In this document: positions 43,901-56,286 of the stretch, in pieces
Layout: the number at the start of each line of letters is the position of its first letter
Position numbering within the stretch: the first letter of the stretch is position 1
Source: Amphimedon queenslandica
Lineage: Eukaryota; Porifera; Demospongiae; Haplosclerida; Niphatidae
DNA: 64,000 bases
Assembly: GCF_000090795.2 (NCBI RefSeq)
Contig: NW_003546568.1
Location: 38,931 to 102,930 of the forward strand
Direction of reading: 5' to 3'
Position numbers and translations under genes: made by a program
Notes under the pieces: generated by a model
Seen by the model: the letters and a program-made list of their open reading frames with translations, nothing else
What the model was told of the DNA's origin: nothing
Database searches by the model: none

Positions 43901-44476
43901 TTCACCACTTTTAGTGTTAGCTTTCGTCTTTTTTGGTGGTGGGACAGACTGAGGCGTGGCCACGTTTTTACGAGGGCGCCCTCTCTTCTTGGGGGTCGTT
44001 GTGGGTGTGTCGACTGGCGAAATCAAAGCGGAAGGAGGATTGACAGTCAATGGGGTGCCATTGGTGGAGATAATTGCACTACCTGGGCCGGAATCATCAG
44101 TCGGTTTTTCGGGATCGGTATCAGTATCACTCTCAGAGCTACTGTCAGACGAAGAACTTGAGTCATCGCCTTCGTCTCCTGTGGGCGTGGTTTTAGCATA
44201 GGTGTGATCTCCGCCTACTGGAAGCGGCACAACGCTACTAACGAGAACGTTTTTAACTTTTGTGGGGTCGGTCATATCAGTGATAGGTATCGTTCCTTTA
44301 ATGGAGGACAGTGGTTCAGCTCCTGTACTACCATTGCTTAAAGCATCGGTGGTTTTATCACGGCCAGTAGCACTAGCTGCAGAACCGGCAGGAATTGTGA
44401 CTGGGTTGGGGTTGAATGTGACCTGCTTTCCTTCACCTGAGGCCGGCTCCTTTGTGGAGCTTAGGGTATTCGCCAT
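36902..44476 (-). CDS. Polyhomeotic-like protein with added CXXC zinc finger and AT-hook (CXXC, FCS finger, SAM)
   Basis: Eight exons: 43643-44476, 42875-43255, 42076-42235, 41356-41430, 38520-38777, 37978-38079, 37148-37332 and 36902-36952; phases close, 681 aa. An acidic Ser stretch lies at about 101-125 and an AT-hook (KKRGRPRK) at 163-170. A full CXXC finger occupies about 228-272, with eight Cys (232, 235, 238, 243, 246, 249, 265, 270) and the KYGG and KKQRC marks of CpG-binding CXXC domains. An FCS-type finger is at about 411-440 (CVVC...FCTLRC). Ser/Thr/Pro-rich linkers follow. The C-terminal SAM domain (about 605-675) has SKWSIGDVKKFF, QEIDGQALLLLS-type sequence and KLGPALKIMAHV, very close to polyhomeotic SAM. 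Known polyhomeotic proteins (FCS plus SAM) are PRC1 subunits that polymerise through SAM; none I know carries CXXC. A chromatin repressor reading unmethylated CpG is inferred. Introns hold many repeats. Divergent from the SCAF gene. Confidence 0.85.
37648..37833. mobile_element. MITE, intron 6 of the polyhomeotic-like gene
   Basis: CGCTAGAAAATTTGGTGGAG and the inverse AAATTTTTCTAGCTATACGG at the other end; same family as 21376-21592. Sits between exons 7 and 6. Confidence 0.65.
38095..38512. repeat. Two to three units of the ~180-bp dispersed repeat, intron 5 of the polyhomeotic-like gene
   Basis: CAATTTTGATCGGAATC, CTCAAACTTTCTACGCAACA and a TACTACAGTACAGGGA-type core recur, immediately next to exon 5. 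Confidence 0.85.
39133..39358. mobile_element. hAT-like MITE, intron 4 of the polyhomeotic-like gene
   Basis: Ends CAGGGCTTTATTTAGG and CCTAGATGAAGGCCTG are near-inverted, with GGGGG and CCCCC runs inside each end. Possible short flanking repeat TAAAT. Confidence 0.55.
39728..40685 (-). mobile_element. Crypton-type tyrosine recombinase remnant in an inverted-repeat element
   Basis: On the minus strand, about 40326 to 40018, reads a recombinase C-terminus: HSLCGVTAATRLFQAGADEQ, LIMKRTGHRSTDGVRIYK. This matches the DUF3504/Crypton class (normally HSLR...TAATRLF...GHRS...Y). The GHRS His and the Tyr are present, but the box Arg of HSLR reads Cys, and the rest of the recombinase is absent, so it is dead. 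The piece is bounded by GTTCTACCATG (39728) and its inverse CATGGTAGAAC (ending 40685), each followed by CCAATCAGATT or its inverse. It lies in intron 4 of the polyhomeotic-like gene. Confidence 0.65.
40688..40787. repeat. 100-bp near-perfect hairpin beside the Crypton remnant
   Basis: Starts GGTTATACACC and ends GGTGTATAACC; arms share TTTCTATGG.ATTTATTGACC and centre on GGGACTGCGTCCC. It probably is the terminal part of the same mobile element. Confidence 0.75.
41658..41949. mobile_element. Possible inverted-repeat element, intron 3 of the polyhomeotic-like gene
   Basis: AGTAGCACAC and GTGTGCTACT bound about 290 bp of unusually GC-richer, gene-less sequence. Only short ends match, so this is tentative. 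Confidence 0.35.
42664..42858. mobile_element. MITE, intron 2 of the polyhomeotic-like gene
   Basis: CCATATAGTGAAAAATTTTG and CCAAAATTTCCCGCTGTACT are inverted ends; interior as in 22388-22608. Confidence 0.7.
43292..43612. repeat. Two units of the ~180-bp dispersed repeat, intron 1 of the polyhomeotic-like gene
   Basis: CTCAAACTTTCTAAATGGCATAAG and CTCAAACTTTCTACATAGCA-type landmarks about 125 bp apart, plus AAAATGTAATAAAATCTGGG. Confidence 0.75.
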
Positions 44477-45352
44477 TCCTCACCTTTATAATTAATTTCA
44501 CGTATATCCAATGACTGGATTTGAGCTATAGGCTATTTCAGCTATAGCTTAGCTCTGTGCTTGTACAGGTTCTAGTGAGTGTTGTCTCTGAATGAAGAGT
44601 TTGGGAGCTTTTTCTATACGCGTGTCCGCCGCCGACAGGATCGATCGGGAGGTGAGTTTCGTTTCTTTTCTTTTCGTTTCTCTTCGTCGCCCCTCGAACG
44701 AGCGATCTCTTTCTTTAGATTGATCTGCGCATGCGCACTTGAGGTCCTTGCAATCTGCGCATGCGTCGAGAAGAGCCCCGGGAAATTTCACCGCCAATTC
44801 ATTTCCCGTCACTTTTGCAAAAGCAAAAGTATAAAATTTTAGCACAAAATATCATTGCACTGTCTGTAATTTTAATAAAAAATATCTTTGTTATTCATAA
44901 TAGCAGATTTAGTAATAGTTGCTACATTACTGATATTATTTCAATTGTACTACTAATAATTCTACATTTGATACTTAATTCCTTAATCTTAACATTGCAA
45001 TATCTCTTAATGACCACTATTCTTTTAAGAATCACAGGTTTCAGTTCATTACTGATCACTGTATCAGTAGGTTTTGGGTTTTGGCTCCGGTTTTGGCAGC
45101 TTTTACAAATTATGATGATACTAAATGATGCTACTGCAAGATGCTAATGAGAGTTTGAAAAATTAGTTTAATAATATTTAATAATTGCATGATTATTACT
45201 TTATAGTTTTGTGTTACAAACAATCACAAAGCAGAAATTTTTGAGGATTTAAATCATTTTACCGGTGCGCATGCCCAGTATTGTTTCCCGGGAAGTTGTG
45301 GCGGTATCCCCCGCGCTACATTATTGGCCCAAAGGGCGTGTGCTTGTACAAA
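44477..45352. other. Intergenic region between two divergent genes
   Basis: About 880 bp between the polyhomeotic-like and SCAF start codons. GC-richer near both ends, with NRF1-type sites (see next). The middle (about 44830-45200) is AT-rich with no gene recognised; an open frame there has only hydrophobic low-complexity sequence. Confidence 0.5.
44725..44767. promoter_or_regulatory. Two NRF1-type sites
   Basis: TGCGCATGCGCA (44725-44736) is the perfect palindromic NRF1 consensus, and TGCGCATGCGTC (44756-44767) is one change from it. A third, weaker TGCGCATGCCCA lies near 45267, close to the SCAF start. NRF1 sites are typical of housekeeping and bidirectional promoters. Confidence 0.65.
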
Positions 45353-45796
45353 ATGGAGGTCGTCGATGAATTCAAAGAAGAGGTAAAAGGAGCCTGTATT
45401 TGTATTGTTATGTTATATTATGTATTATTATTATTAGTTACACGGACTGTATAATTCGAAGCTTCCAGTTTCAAGAGCTAAAATTGGTGCTGTCACTAAA
45501 TTAGCAATGAAAGCAATTAAAGTATGAATCTATTAATAAATAATAATAATAATATTTAAGGGGATGTCACTTTGTGGCATGTACTATGTTTGTGACTTGG
45601 CGATCAAGATTTCTAATTTCTGTACATGTAATTTGATGATTTAAAAGAGATAGTTATACATGTACATGTACAGTTGATAAAGAAAACATAGACGGCTGGA
45701 TACACTGTGAGATATCAATCACAAACATTAGTACAAGTGACAGCCCTTTGATATAACGTTTATTATCCTTTCTTTTTTCTCTTGTATTCTCACTCC

Positions 45797-45867
<71 letters not shown>

Positions 45868-45872
45868 CTCTC

Positions 45873-45906
<34 letters not shown>

Positions 45907-48900
45907 CATTAGCATTATAAACATGTAGTTATGATAGTAGAAAAATTCATATCAAAGGTAAGAAGTATTCTCCCCATGTGACTATCATGTGACATTCATC
46001 CACACACCCACACACACACAGTCCTCAGCTCCCTACAAGCTCCCGGCACTCTATGTCATAGATTCTATAGTCCGTCAGTCCAGACACCAGTTTAACGAGA
46101 CTAAGGAGGTCTATGGTCCAAGGTTTGGTAAGAGACTGGACAAGATAATGCCACTCATTCATCAGTGTACTGAAGATGACAAGGTAGTGCATCTAATAGT
46201 ATTGTTAATATATGTATTACATGAACATGTACTACCGTATATCTGGTAATTTTTATGGGGGTAAATTTTTATGAATAAAAATTTGGCATTTTTAATAGCC
46301 ATTGAGCGAAATAAAAACCCACCATTTTGAACTTTTATTTGCATGTTCAATGGCATAATTATGTCCCCAATTTGCTAAATTAAAACCCGCCAATCAGGCA
46401 ATTACCAAAATTTAGCAATTCTTACCAAGCAAAATTGAATATTTATTATTTTTATTCTTATTTTTATTTAGCCAAAAGTAACCCGTGTCCTTAACCTGTG
46501 GCAGAAGAACAGTGTCTTTCCTCCTGAAGTCCTCCAGCCGTTACTTGATAAAGCCCAACCCCCTCCAGCCTCCAGTCCTCAGGAACAACCCAGCTCTACC
46601 CAGCCAGTCCTAGCTGATGGAGGAGCAGACAAAAAAGAAAATAAAATAAAAACCGACTCTGCTACTAATAATAATATTTCTGTGCAACCACAGGATAAAA
46701 TAGATGATGTACTTCGTGAGCAACAGGATCAGTTACAGAACTTGTTGAATTCTGCTAGTACTGGGTCTGAGCAGTCTGGGATGTTAGTGGCCCTCATTGA
46801 TAAGGCAAAGCAGCTTCAGGACTTACAGTCGCTGCAGCAGGAAGTTATGAAGGGGTCTGGAGATATTGGGGGCCGGGGAGGGGGTGATAAGGGAACTGGA
46901 GAGAAGAGTAAGATGAGTCAGCAATCCGTGGTGGCTAATGAGTTTAGTAAGGTAGGGATCATGAAAATAAGTATCGTAATGTACATGTATTCTGTGTGAG
47001 CTGTGTACATTTACTTGTAGTATATTAATTACATGTACGTGTGTTGATAATTATCAATATTATAATGAGGATTTATTTATGATAAAGATAATTATGTTTA
47101 CGCATAATTAATATAATTACAATAATTAGAAATACATGTACATGTACATGATTGCGTGGTAAAAGTTGAAATCGGCAAAAATATACATGTACAATATAGA
47201 TACATAGACATATGCTTAATTGAAAAGTGAAGCATCACTATAATGTATGATGATTGATGTTAATGATGATAATTGATGATTATTGTAATGTATTTCATGT
47301 GAGCTATACATTTACATTTACATGCAGTGGATTAATTACATGTACAATGTAGCTATGAAATGATTATATTTTATGATGTGCTTTTATGTTTACACATAAT
47401 TAATATAATTACAATAATTAGACATACCGTAAATCCTTAAATAGAAGCCACATTCGAATAAACGCCGGGGTAGCAATACAATTTAACTATAAATACGCAA
47501 CACTAGCCTAGAAGTGACTTAGTAGTATAGTGGATAATGCCTGAAGTTCTAGAAGTCAAAAGCATGAGGTCACAGGTTCGAACCTCACTCAGGGCCTAAG
47601 TTTTTTTATATATTTTTTCAAGGTCCAAATACCATTTTAGGAAATAGATGCCCGGGCTTTTATTTAAGGAAATACGGTACATGATTGCTTGCTTGGCAAA
47701 AAGATACATGTACAATAGCTTAATTGAAAAGTGAAACAGTACCATACTACCATATTGTATGATCATTGATGTTCACTGTGTGTGTGCTCAATACATGTAC
47801 ATGTGCCTATGCCTCTCTTCCTTCCCTCCATTACAGGCATTGCTTGATAATTTTGATTACAGCAGTGATGAAGATACTGACACTAAACTACCAGCACCTG
47901 CTTCGATATCCAACGACAACAAGTAACTAATGGACATGTCACCATCTTTTTAATATATTGTTAGATCTAGAGGAAGTTAGGAGAGTTTTTTATCTACCAT
48001 TTATTTTGGTGATTTTGCTGTAAATTTGTAATTGGCAGTTTTTAATTTGGCGATTTTTGTGTACACGTGCATTACTGAGCATGCGCATTAATGATTGGCG
48101 GTTTTAATATTGGTGATTCTGCTTGCAAACCACCAATCGCCAAAATAAAACTCTGCCAAATTAAAGCGTTATACGGTACTTAGCTTTTTATATAGCCTGA
48201 AGGTGCCCTTGAATCTCCCATTATTAGTTGCACCATGTACATGTACTATAGTATAGGGACTTTGGCCCGATTTTTGAGCAACTTTAGAAATTCATAAAAA
48301 ATTCAATTTTGGTTAGAATCAGTTCAATTTTTTTACGCAACCTTATTAATAAAAATTATAAAAATGGAGAAAATTTACCTTTTCAATTTTGGCAAAATTT
48401 GGCCCAAGACCGTGTACTTATAGTACAAGGACTTTGGCCCAATTTTGGAGTAATTTACCATTTTGATTGGAATCAATCCTGCATGTGCAGTAGATCTAAC
48501 AATTGCATATCTATTTCTAGTGATGCTTATGCCATTATTGACCAGCTGGAGGAGCAATTCAAACGAGAGATGGAACAAGGGTTAAACATCAAACCACCAC
48601 GAGTCTCAAGATTCCATCAACCCTCTCCGCCCCCTCAATCTCTCCCGCCCCCTCAATCCCTCCCGCCCACACAACTAATTAATCCGTTATCTACCACAAA
48701 CACTACATCACTTCCTTCCCCTCCTCCTCCTCCCCCTCCCCCTCCTCCTTCCTCCTCTCATGATTTTGATTGGTTGGCTCCTGACGTTCATCACTCTCCC
48801 TCACTCCGTCCTCCCCCTCACCTTCCTCCTCCTCCTCTCCCTCCCTCTCACTTTCCTCCGGTTCCTCCTCCTCACATGCCACACCTCCCACCATCTTATC

Positions 48901-51329
48901 ATCATCTCCCTCCTCCTCCCCCAAGAATGCAACAAAAGTAATGACCTGTATACATGTATATGTAGTATTAATTAATAAAAGTTTGTAAAATAATAATTAT
49001 ATATAAGATTAGCATACACAATATGTACACGTATATGTGTTATTGATAAACTAATATTAGCCATATTTTACCTTTCAGTCATTATGCGTATGCTAGCCAT
49101 GAATTCACCAAAATAGTTAAAACCTGCCATTCATGTACATGTACCTACAAGTGCAACCTTTTGCCTAATTTTGTTAATGACTAAATAAGCAGCTAAATCC
49201 TAGTTTACTTGATTACTTCAGCTTTGTAAGAATCTTTAAAATAAATGGACATTAATGTACCTATACCCACTACTGCAAAAATAACTTTTAATTGCAAGTA
49301 CTGTATACATGTATGCATGTAAATTTTGGTATTTTAGCATGTGGTCAATTTTGTTGGTATTAAAAATAGCAATTAATATACGTGTATTTGCAATTTTGTC
49401 CCAAACACAGAATTTTCTAATTTATAAATGTACTGTACACATACATGACCCATGTTATTATTTATTAATTAATTTTTATTAGTTGGAGAGAAGACAAAGA
49501 TTGGGCTCCTCCATCCTACCACCCCCCACTGCCCTCCATTCCTCATCATTATTCACGGTCTCCGCCCACCAGACGAGGCCACGCCCCCAGCCCACCTTCA
49601 GACAGACCCTACCACAGAGAGAGAAGTCCAATACGTCATTATGACCGTGGGCGGAGATTGGACCAGTCTCGTTACCATGATGACGAGAGGGACCGTGACC
49701 GTTCCCATGACAACGATTATCATTATCGGGAAAGGGAGGGACGGCAGAGGGAACGGGACTCTCGTTACCACGATGATGATAGGGACTACCCCTCTCGTGA
49801 TAGGTCACATAGAAGCCGTCGCTCCTCATCTTCGACTAAAGCCGGCTATGTAACAGGTACATGTACATCATTAATTTTATTTTTTTAATTTCAATTTATG
49901 CTTATGTAGTATTATGTACGTGTAAAAATTGAGTTGTGATTTTGGAGCCATTTTTTCAGAAAAAACCATAGGCTATAGTATAGCCTATGGGTATTTTTCA
50001 AAAATTGTCTGATTTTTCTAAAGGCCATATACATTGTAACTCAAAAAATATTGATCAGAATCAGCTCAAACTTTCTACACAACATAAGGACATCAATATG
50101 TATCAGAAAATGTAATAAAAATTTGGGTTGATTTTGGAGCCATTTTTTAGAAAAAACCATGGGCTATATAGCCTTGGGTACTTTTCAAAAATTGGCCAAT
50201 TTTTAAAAATGGCCATAACTCAAAAAATATTGGTCAGAATCAGCTCAAACGTTCTATACAGCATAAGGATATCAGTATGTATTAGAAAATGTAATAAAAA
50301 TTTGGGGTGATTTTGGAGCCATTTTTTAGAAAAAGCCATGGGCTATAGCCTTGGGTACTTTTCAAAATTGTCTCTTTTAAAAAAATTCCCATAACTCACA
50401 AATTATGTCTTCTAATGTAGCATAAGAACATGTACATGTACAGTATAATGAATGTAATAAAAATCCTCTCATACAACAGGTATGTTATTATATTACATGT
50501 GTATTTATAGTTAAGAGTAAGACTGTGTGGATCGGTCATATCATGAAAGGAGTAGATAAAGACCAGCTGTCAAAAATGTTAGAAAAATACGGAGCAATAA
50601 CTTCAATTGATGTTAGTCTACATGCACTTACATGTACATGTACACATGTAACCTGTATTCTTATTATAATATTCTCTTCCTGTACTTCTAGTTTATTGTT
50701 GCTCGTGGGTGTGCCTATGTTGTCATGGAAACTCGTGAGGCTGCGGCTAAAGTAGTAGATCAACTGAGAGACATAAAAGTCCTCGGACAGAAATGCAAAG
50801 TACGAGAGAGAGAGATTGTTAATAAATGCATCAGAGAATGTAACTGGGAAAAATGTAACAGTGGCCAAAATCCCTGTACTATAGTACAAGGATTTTGGCC
50901 TGATGTTTGAGAAACTTCAATAATTTGTAAAAAAATCCAAACTTGCAGCTCAAACTTTCTACATGTACGTAACATGCATGATTGTAAGAACATGTATAAT
51001 GTATCAGAAAAAAATTTAAAATGGAGAATTCTGTCCCATTCAATTTTGACAAAATTTGTCCCAGAGACTTCGTTCCGATTATGGAGCAACTAACATATCA
51101 TTTCATCATATTATCGTGATAGGTTGCTTGGGCCCCAGGACGTGGTGCAAAAGGGAAAGAGTTTGATCCGAGTTGGGATGTGAACACTGGTATCAGTAAC
51201 ATATCATGGGACAATGTGAAGACAAAGTCACAAGTGGAAGGACTGGGTAATGGAGGCGTGGTTGATACTAGTACACTCCCACCTCAGCTACGGGAAGAAG
51301 AAATAGCTGAAGTGGAAATGGAGAGTTGA
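45353..51329 (+). CDS. SCAF8: SCAF4/SCAF8-like RNA polymerase II CTD-binding protein
   Basis: Eleven exons: 45353-45382, 45438-45521, 45913-45957, 46022-46183, 46472-46951, 47837-47922, 48521-48937, 49483-49856, 50511-50611, 50692-50799 and 51123-51329; phases close, 697 aa. Residues 1 to about 135 are a CID (MEVVDEFKEELHGLYNSKLP, HYKHVVMIVEKFI, YVIDSIVRQSRHQF, RVLNLWQKN), which binds phosphorylated CTD repeats. A Gln-rich helical part and a Pro-rich tract (about 320-435) follow, then an Arg/Asp/His/Ser-rich region (about 450-555). One RRM (about 560-632) has RNP2-like TVWIGHI and RNP1-like RGCAYVVM. The tail has WDVNTGISNISWDNVK, a SCAF4/8 hallmark. In vertebrates these proteins prevent early polyadenylation. 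The single sponge gene probably predates the SCAF4/SCAF8 split, so the symbol is a family label. Introns carry MITEs and dispersed repeats. Its last exon is copied at 59798. Confidence 0.88.
45798..45907. repeat. (CT)n microsatellite, SCAF intron 2
   Basis: More than 100 bp of CT repeat ending just before the 3' splice site of the 45-bp exon 3. Confidence 0.95.
46231..46450. mobile_element. Decayed MITE, SCAF intron 4
   Basis: CTACCGTATATCTGGTAATT start and interior CCAAAATTTAGCAATTC pieces match the 22388-22608 family; the right end is degraded. Confidence 0.55.
47425..47679. mobile_element. MITE with an inserted tRNA-like (SINE-like) piece, SCAF intron 5
   Basis: The ends TACCGTAAATCCTTAAATAG and TATTTAAGGAAATACGGTA are inverted. 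Inside, about 47515-47605, lies a tRNA-like stretch with a box-A-like TAGTATAGTGGATAATGCC and a box-B GGTTCGAACC spaced as in pol III internal promoters. It does not fold into a convincing cloverleaf, so it is tRNA-derived rather than a tRNA gene. Confidence 0.65.
47995..48177. mobile_element. MITE, SCAF intron 6
   Basis: TTTTGGTGATTTTGCTGTAA to TTAAAGCGTTATACGGTA; about 90% alike by eye to 29532-29707 in Kelch gene B. Confidence 0.65.
48230..48480. repeat. ~180-bp dispersed repeat, SCAF intron 6
   Basis: AGAAATTCATAAAAAATTC and GTACTATAGTATAGGGAC landmarks; ends just before the exon 7 acceptor. Confidence 0.8.
48950..49482. other. SCAF intron 7
   Basis: AT-rich with several ATGTACATG motifs. 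I see no element boundary or coding sequence. Confidence 0.5.
49918..50465. repeat. Three units of the ~180-bp dispersed repeat, SCAF intron 8
   Basis: ATTTTGGAGCCATTTTTT followed by CCATGGGCTATA-type cores and ATCAGCTCAAACTTTCTAC recurs three times at about 170-180 bp. Confidence 0.9.
50860..51090. repeat. ~180-bp dispersed repeat, SCAF intron 10
   Basis: Contains the perfect palindrome CTTGTACTATAGTACAAG-like core near 50873 and CAGCTCAAACTTTCTACATG. Confidence 0.8.
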
Positions 51330-51745
51330 GAACATCAATTACAATGTATGATAATAATAATAATAATAATAATAATAGTAATGTATTTTAATTGTTTTTT
51401 CTACTTTTCCAAGTTTGCAATAGTTTCATACTAAAATAACTGTTCGATTATACCCAACAGTATCTTGCCACTCATCATCGTGTGATGCTGTACACTAATC
51501 AACATTAATGAGATATAAGATTAGGTATCCACATGTGATCTATGCTTCTTATCATCCTCAGCTGATTTTATTTCACAAAAGTGTTTTTAATAAAAATTTT
51601 TTTCATTATAATAACATATATACAATACATATATACATCACATGTTAATAATTGATGGGTCAGGGAATCAGACAAAGAGAAAGATAAATCTGGAGATACA
51701 ATACAAAAATAAAACAAATAGACTTTGGAAACCTGGGGTAAAGTA

Positions 51746-53980
<2,235 letters not shown>

Positions 53981-54130
53981 TTGAATTCAAACAAGGCAAC
54001 TAAACATAAAACAAAAATGTATATATAATAAATGATTCTATGTAAACTTTTTCTTGTACTGAAATTAGGCCAAAATATGATAACTGTTTTACTATAACCT
54101 CAAAAATTATTTACTAGTTTACCTAATTCC

Positions 54131-54477
54131 AAGAACATAAAAAAATTAAAAAAAAACAAGATTAAGTAGGATTCTAGAGCAAATTCGTAAAAAAGTAATG
54201 GAAACAAGGACAGGCAGGATTCCGAATGACCAACAAAAATATGAAATGAAAATCCTACTCGTGATGCAAATTCTACTCTACATTGTACTTTCAATGTTAT
54301 TATGTAAGAATTACGGATCACTTTGCAATGTAGAGTAGAATTTGCATCACGAGTAGGATTTTCATTTCGTATTTTCGTTAGTCGTTCGTCCTTGTTTCCA
54401 TTACTTACTTTTTTTACGAATTTGTTCTAGAATCCTGCTTAACCTTGTTTTTTTTAAATTTTTTATGTTCTTGTTTG
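54131..54477. repeat. Long foldback (hairpin) element, arms about 155 bp
   Basis: Left arm from CAAGAACATAAAAAAATT to GATGCAAATTCTACTCTACA, right arm the inverse from TGTAGAGTAGAATTTGCATC to AATTTTTTATGTTCTTG, loop about 40 bases. Few mismatches. It lies 150 bp upstream of the death-LRR gene, and the copy of that gene at 62711 lacks it. Confidence 0.85.
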
Positions 54478-54569
54478 TGTTGATTTTTTTATGATTTATA
54501 ATATTTTTTCAGTTTCCATTGCGATACCAGTCGATTTTACACAAACAATAATTTTCTTCATTATTATTA

Positions 54570-54933
54570 CAGTATAACCTCGATTATCCAGACCTCGATT
54601 ATCCGGATCCTCGATTATCCGGACTCTGAAATCATGACCGGAAGTGACCACGTGGTGCTTTAAATTCACTTAATTAGAGTATATGGTATTATAAAATGGC
54701 TGCTTTCTACACGGAGTAGCTTGTTTAGCACTGGAATGCTGCTGATTAATGGCTTTCTACTAGTAACAAGGCTTGGATTTAGCCTCCTTATGGCTGATTA
54801 AGGCTCTAGCTTTTCTTTGGAGTAAGCATATGAAGGCTTTAAAGGTCATTTTAATTATCCAGACTTTTCACTTATCCGGACCCATCCGGACCACCTGATG
54901 GACAAAGGGGTCCGGATAATCGAGGTTATACTG
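54570..54933. mobile_element. pogo/Tigger-type MITE
   Basis: Ends CAGTATAACCTCGATTATCC and GGATAATCGAGGTTATACTG are exact inverses, flanked by TA on both sides (54568-54569, 54934-54935). 364 bp, with internal repeats of TTATCCGGA. No transposase. The ends are typical of the Tc1/mariner pogo branch. Confidence 0.85.
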
Positions 54934-54935
54934 TA

Positions 54936-56286
54936 TTCTTGTCGTGACTTTACAGAATTTACGAGACTGAGTTAGCATTCAATAGATATGCTGAAGGACT
55001 ATCTGTTACACTGATGACAAGTGAAATTAATACTAGTCTTGACATGAGTTCTTGTTCAAGAAGCAGTGAGAATACCCATCTTTCCCAGCAATCCTGTAGC
55101 TATTCCTGTTGTTGAGTTCATAACTGTTATGATTGTATTATTATAACATTAATTAATATTGTTTGTGTTTTTTTAATAAAATAATTGATCACACACTTGA
55201 TGTAACAATAATATGTAAGATTAATACCTTCCCTTAGCTGGAAACCTCCGCTAAGTATTGCAATTGATTCCAAGCATAACTAGCCTAAGCCCTAAGGTAA
55301 AAAGTTAATTGCTTTTCCCAGTTCTGAGATCTGAGCATGCGCGACCACACCCAAATTTTGGAGCACATGCTTCTTTAAATTAACAAAATGGCGGCATGAG
55401 ACAAGTTTTTGACTGACCCAACAGTCATAGTATCACTTCTTTCTTTTTGGAGAACGATCTGATGGGACATGGACCTGCGCATAGACTTTTGGAGTAGAAT
55501 GATGTAAGACTTATCCTTCTAGCACCAACCAGTATTGAGATACACGCGGAAACTTGATTGACACATGAAGACGAAAAAAATGGGCTGAACAAAACTGCGG
55601 TCATCTTGCCGATTTTCCACTTTCAGGTTAGACCAGGTTTAAAGCCACGCTAGTGGTACCCATTGGAGTCCTCTGGTCAAGATGAGGTCCTCTAAGAAGT
55701 CTGGTAAGTATAGGAGCTCGTTTTCCCGGTATAGCAAGGCTTGTACTGGAAGCCATTTTGTTTGGGGGTGAATCCCACTTACTAACGCTACGGCGTTACT
55801 AATAATATACCTTACCCTTTATCTATTGATTCTTTCTAGTTCTCATAGGCGTCGTTGCCTAAGGGGCAGGTAGGGCAGTTGCCCCACCATTATTTTGAAG
55901 ATCAGTAGCCATTTTTATTAAAATTAGTTATTAATTCAAGTTAATAACTATTGAACAAGACTCAATCACTGCTTATTTCTTCACACACACCAACAACTAA
56001 ATCATAATGTAGAAATACAGTCAGTAGTTAAGCAATTTATTGCTGGAAACTTCTTAAGATATAAACACCAAGATAAAATGCAAAATCAGCACTGAAGTGT
56101 TGTTGATTATTGATATGGGGGTGAGGCTAATAAATTATGCCATTAATGTTAATATTAACTAACTATGCTCATTGCTTATGATGTATCTCTATAAGTAACA
56201 ATCATTTCTTTAATTAAACAGCAAAATCACTACATAAATGGAAAGGTTTCACATCACTAAATAAAGTTGTTGTTTGTTGTTGTTGT
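54936..56286. other. Spacer between the death-LRR gene and SOD
   Basis: 55835-56286 is repeated at about 62868-63517 with differences. A frame opening ATGAGGTCCTCTAAGAAG with a following GTAAGT at 55702 could be a first exon of a plus-strand gene, but nothing follows to support it. Otherwise no gene seen. Confidence 0.4.

Noticed and set aside
44549-45147. Open frames in the divergent promoter
   Set aside because: Low-complexity or charged/hydrophobic content without homology; the region is better explained as promoter and spacer.
47515-47605. A functional tRNA gene
   Set aside because: Box A and B are present, but acceptor and T stems do not pair properly and no anticodon arm is convincing.
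48703-48924. Glu-rich minus-strand frame
   Set aside because: Shadow of the Pro-rich SCAF exon on the other strand.
55684-55701. Possible tiny first exon on the plus strand (MRSSKKS) before a GTAAGT
   Set aside because: No downstream exon could be found before SOD; likely chance.
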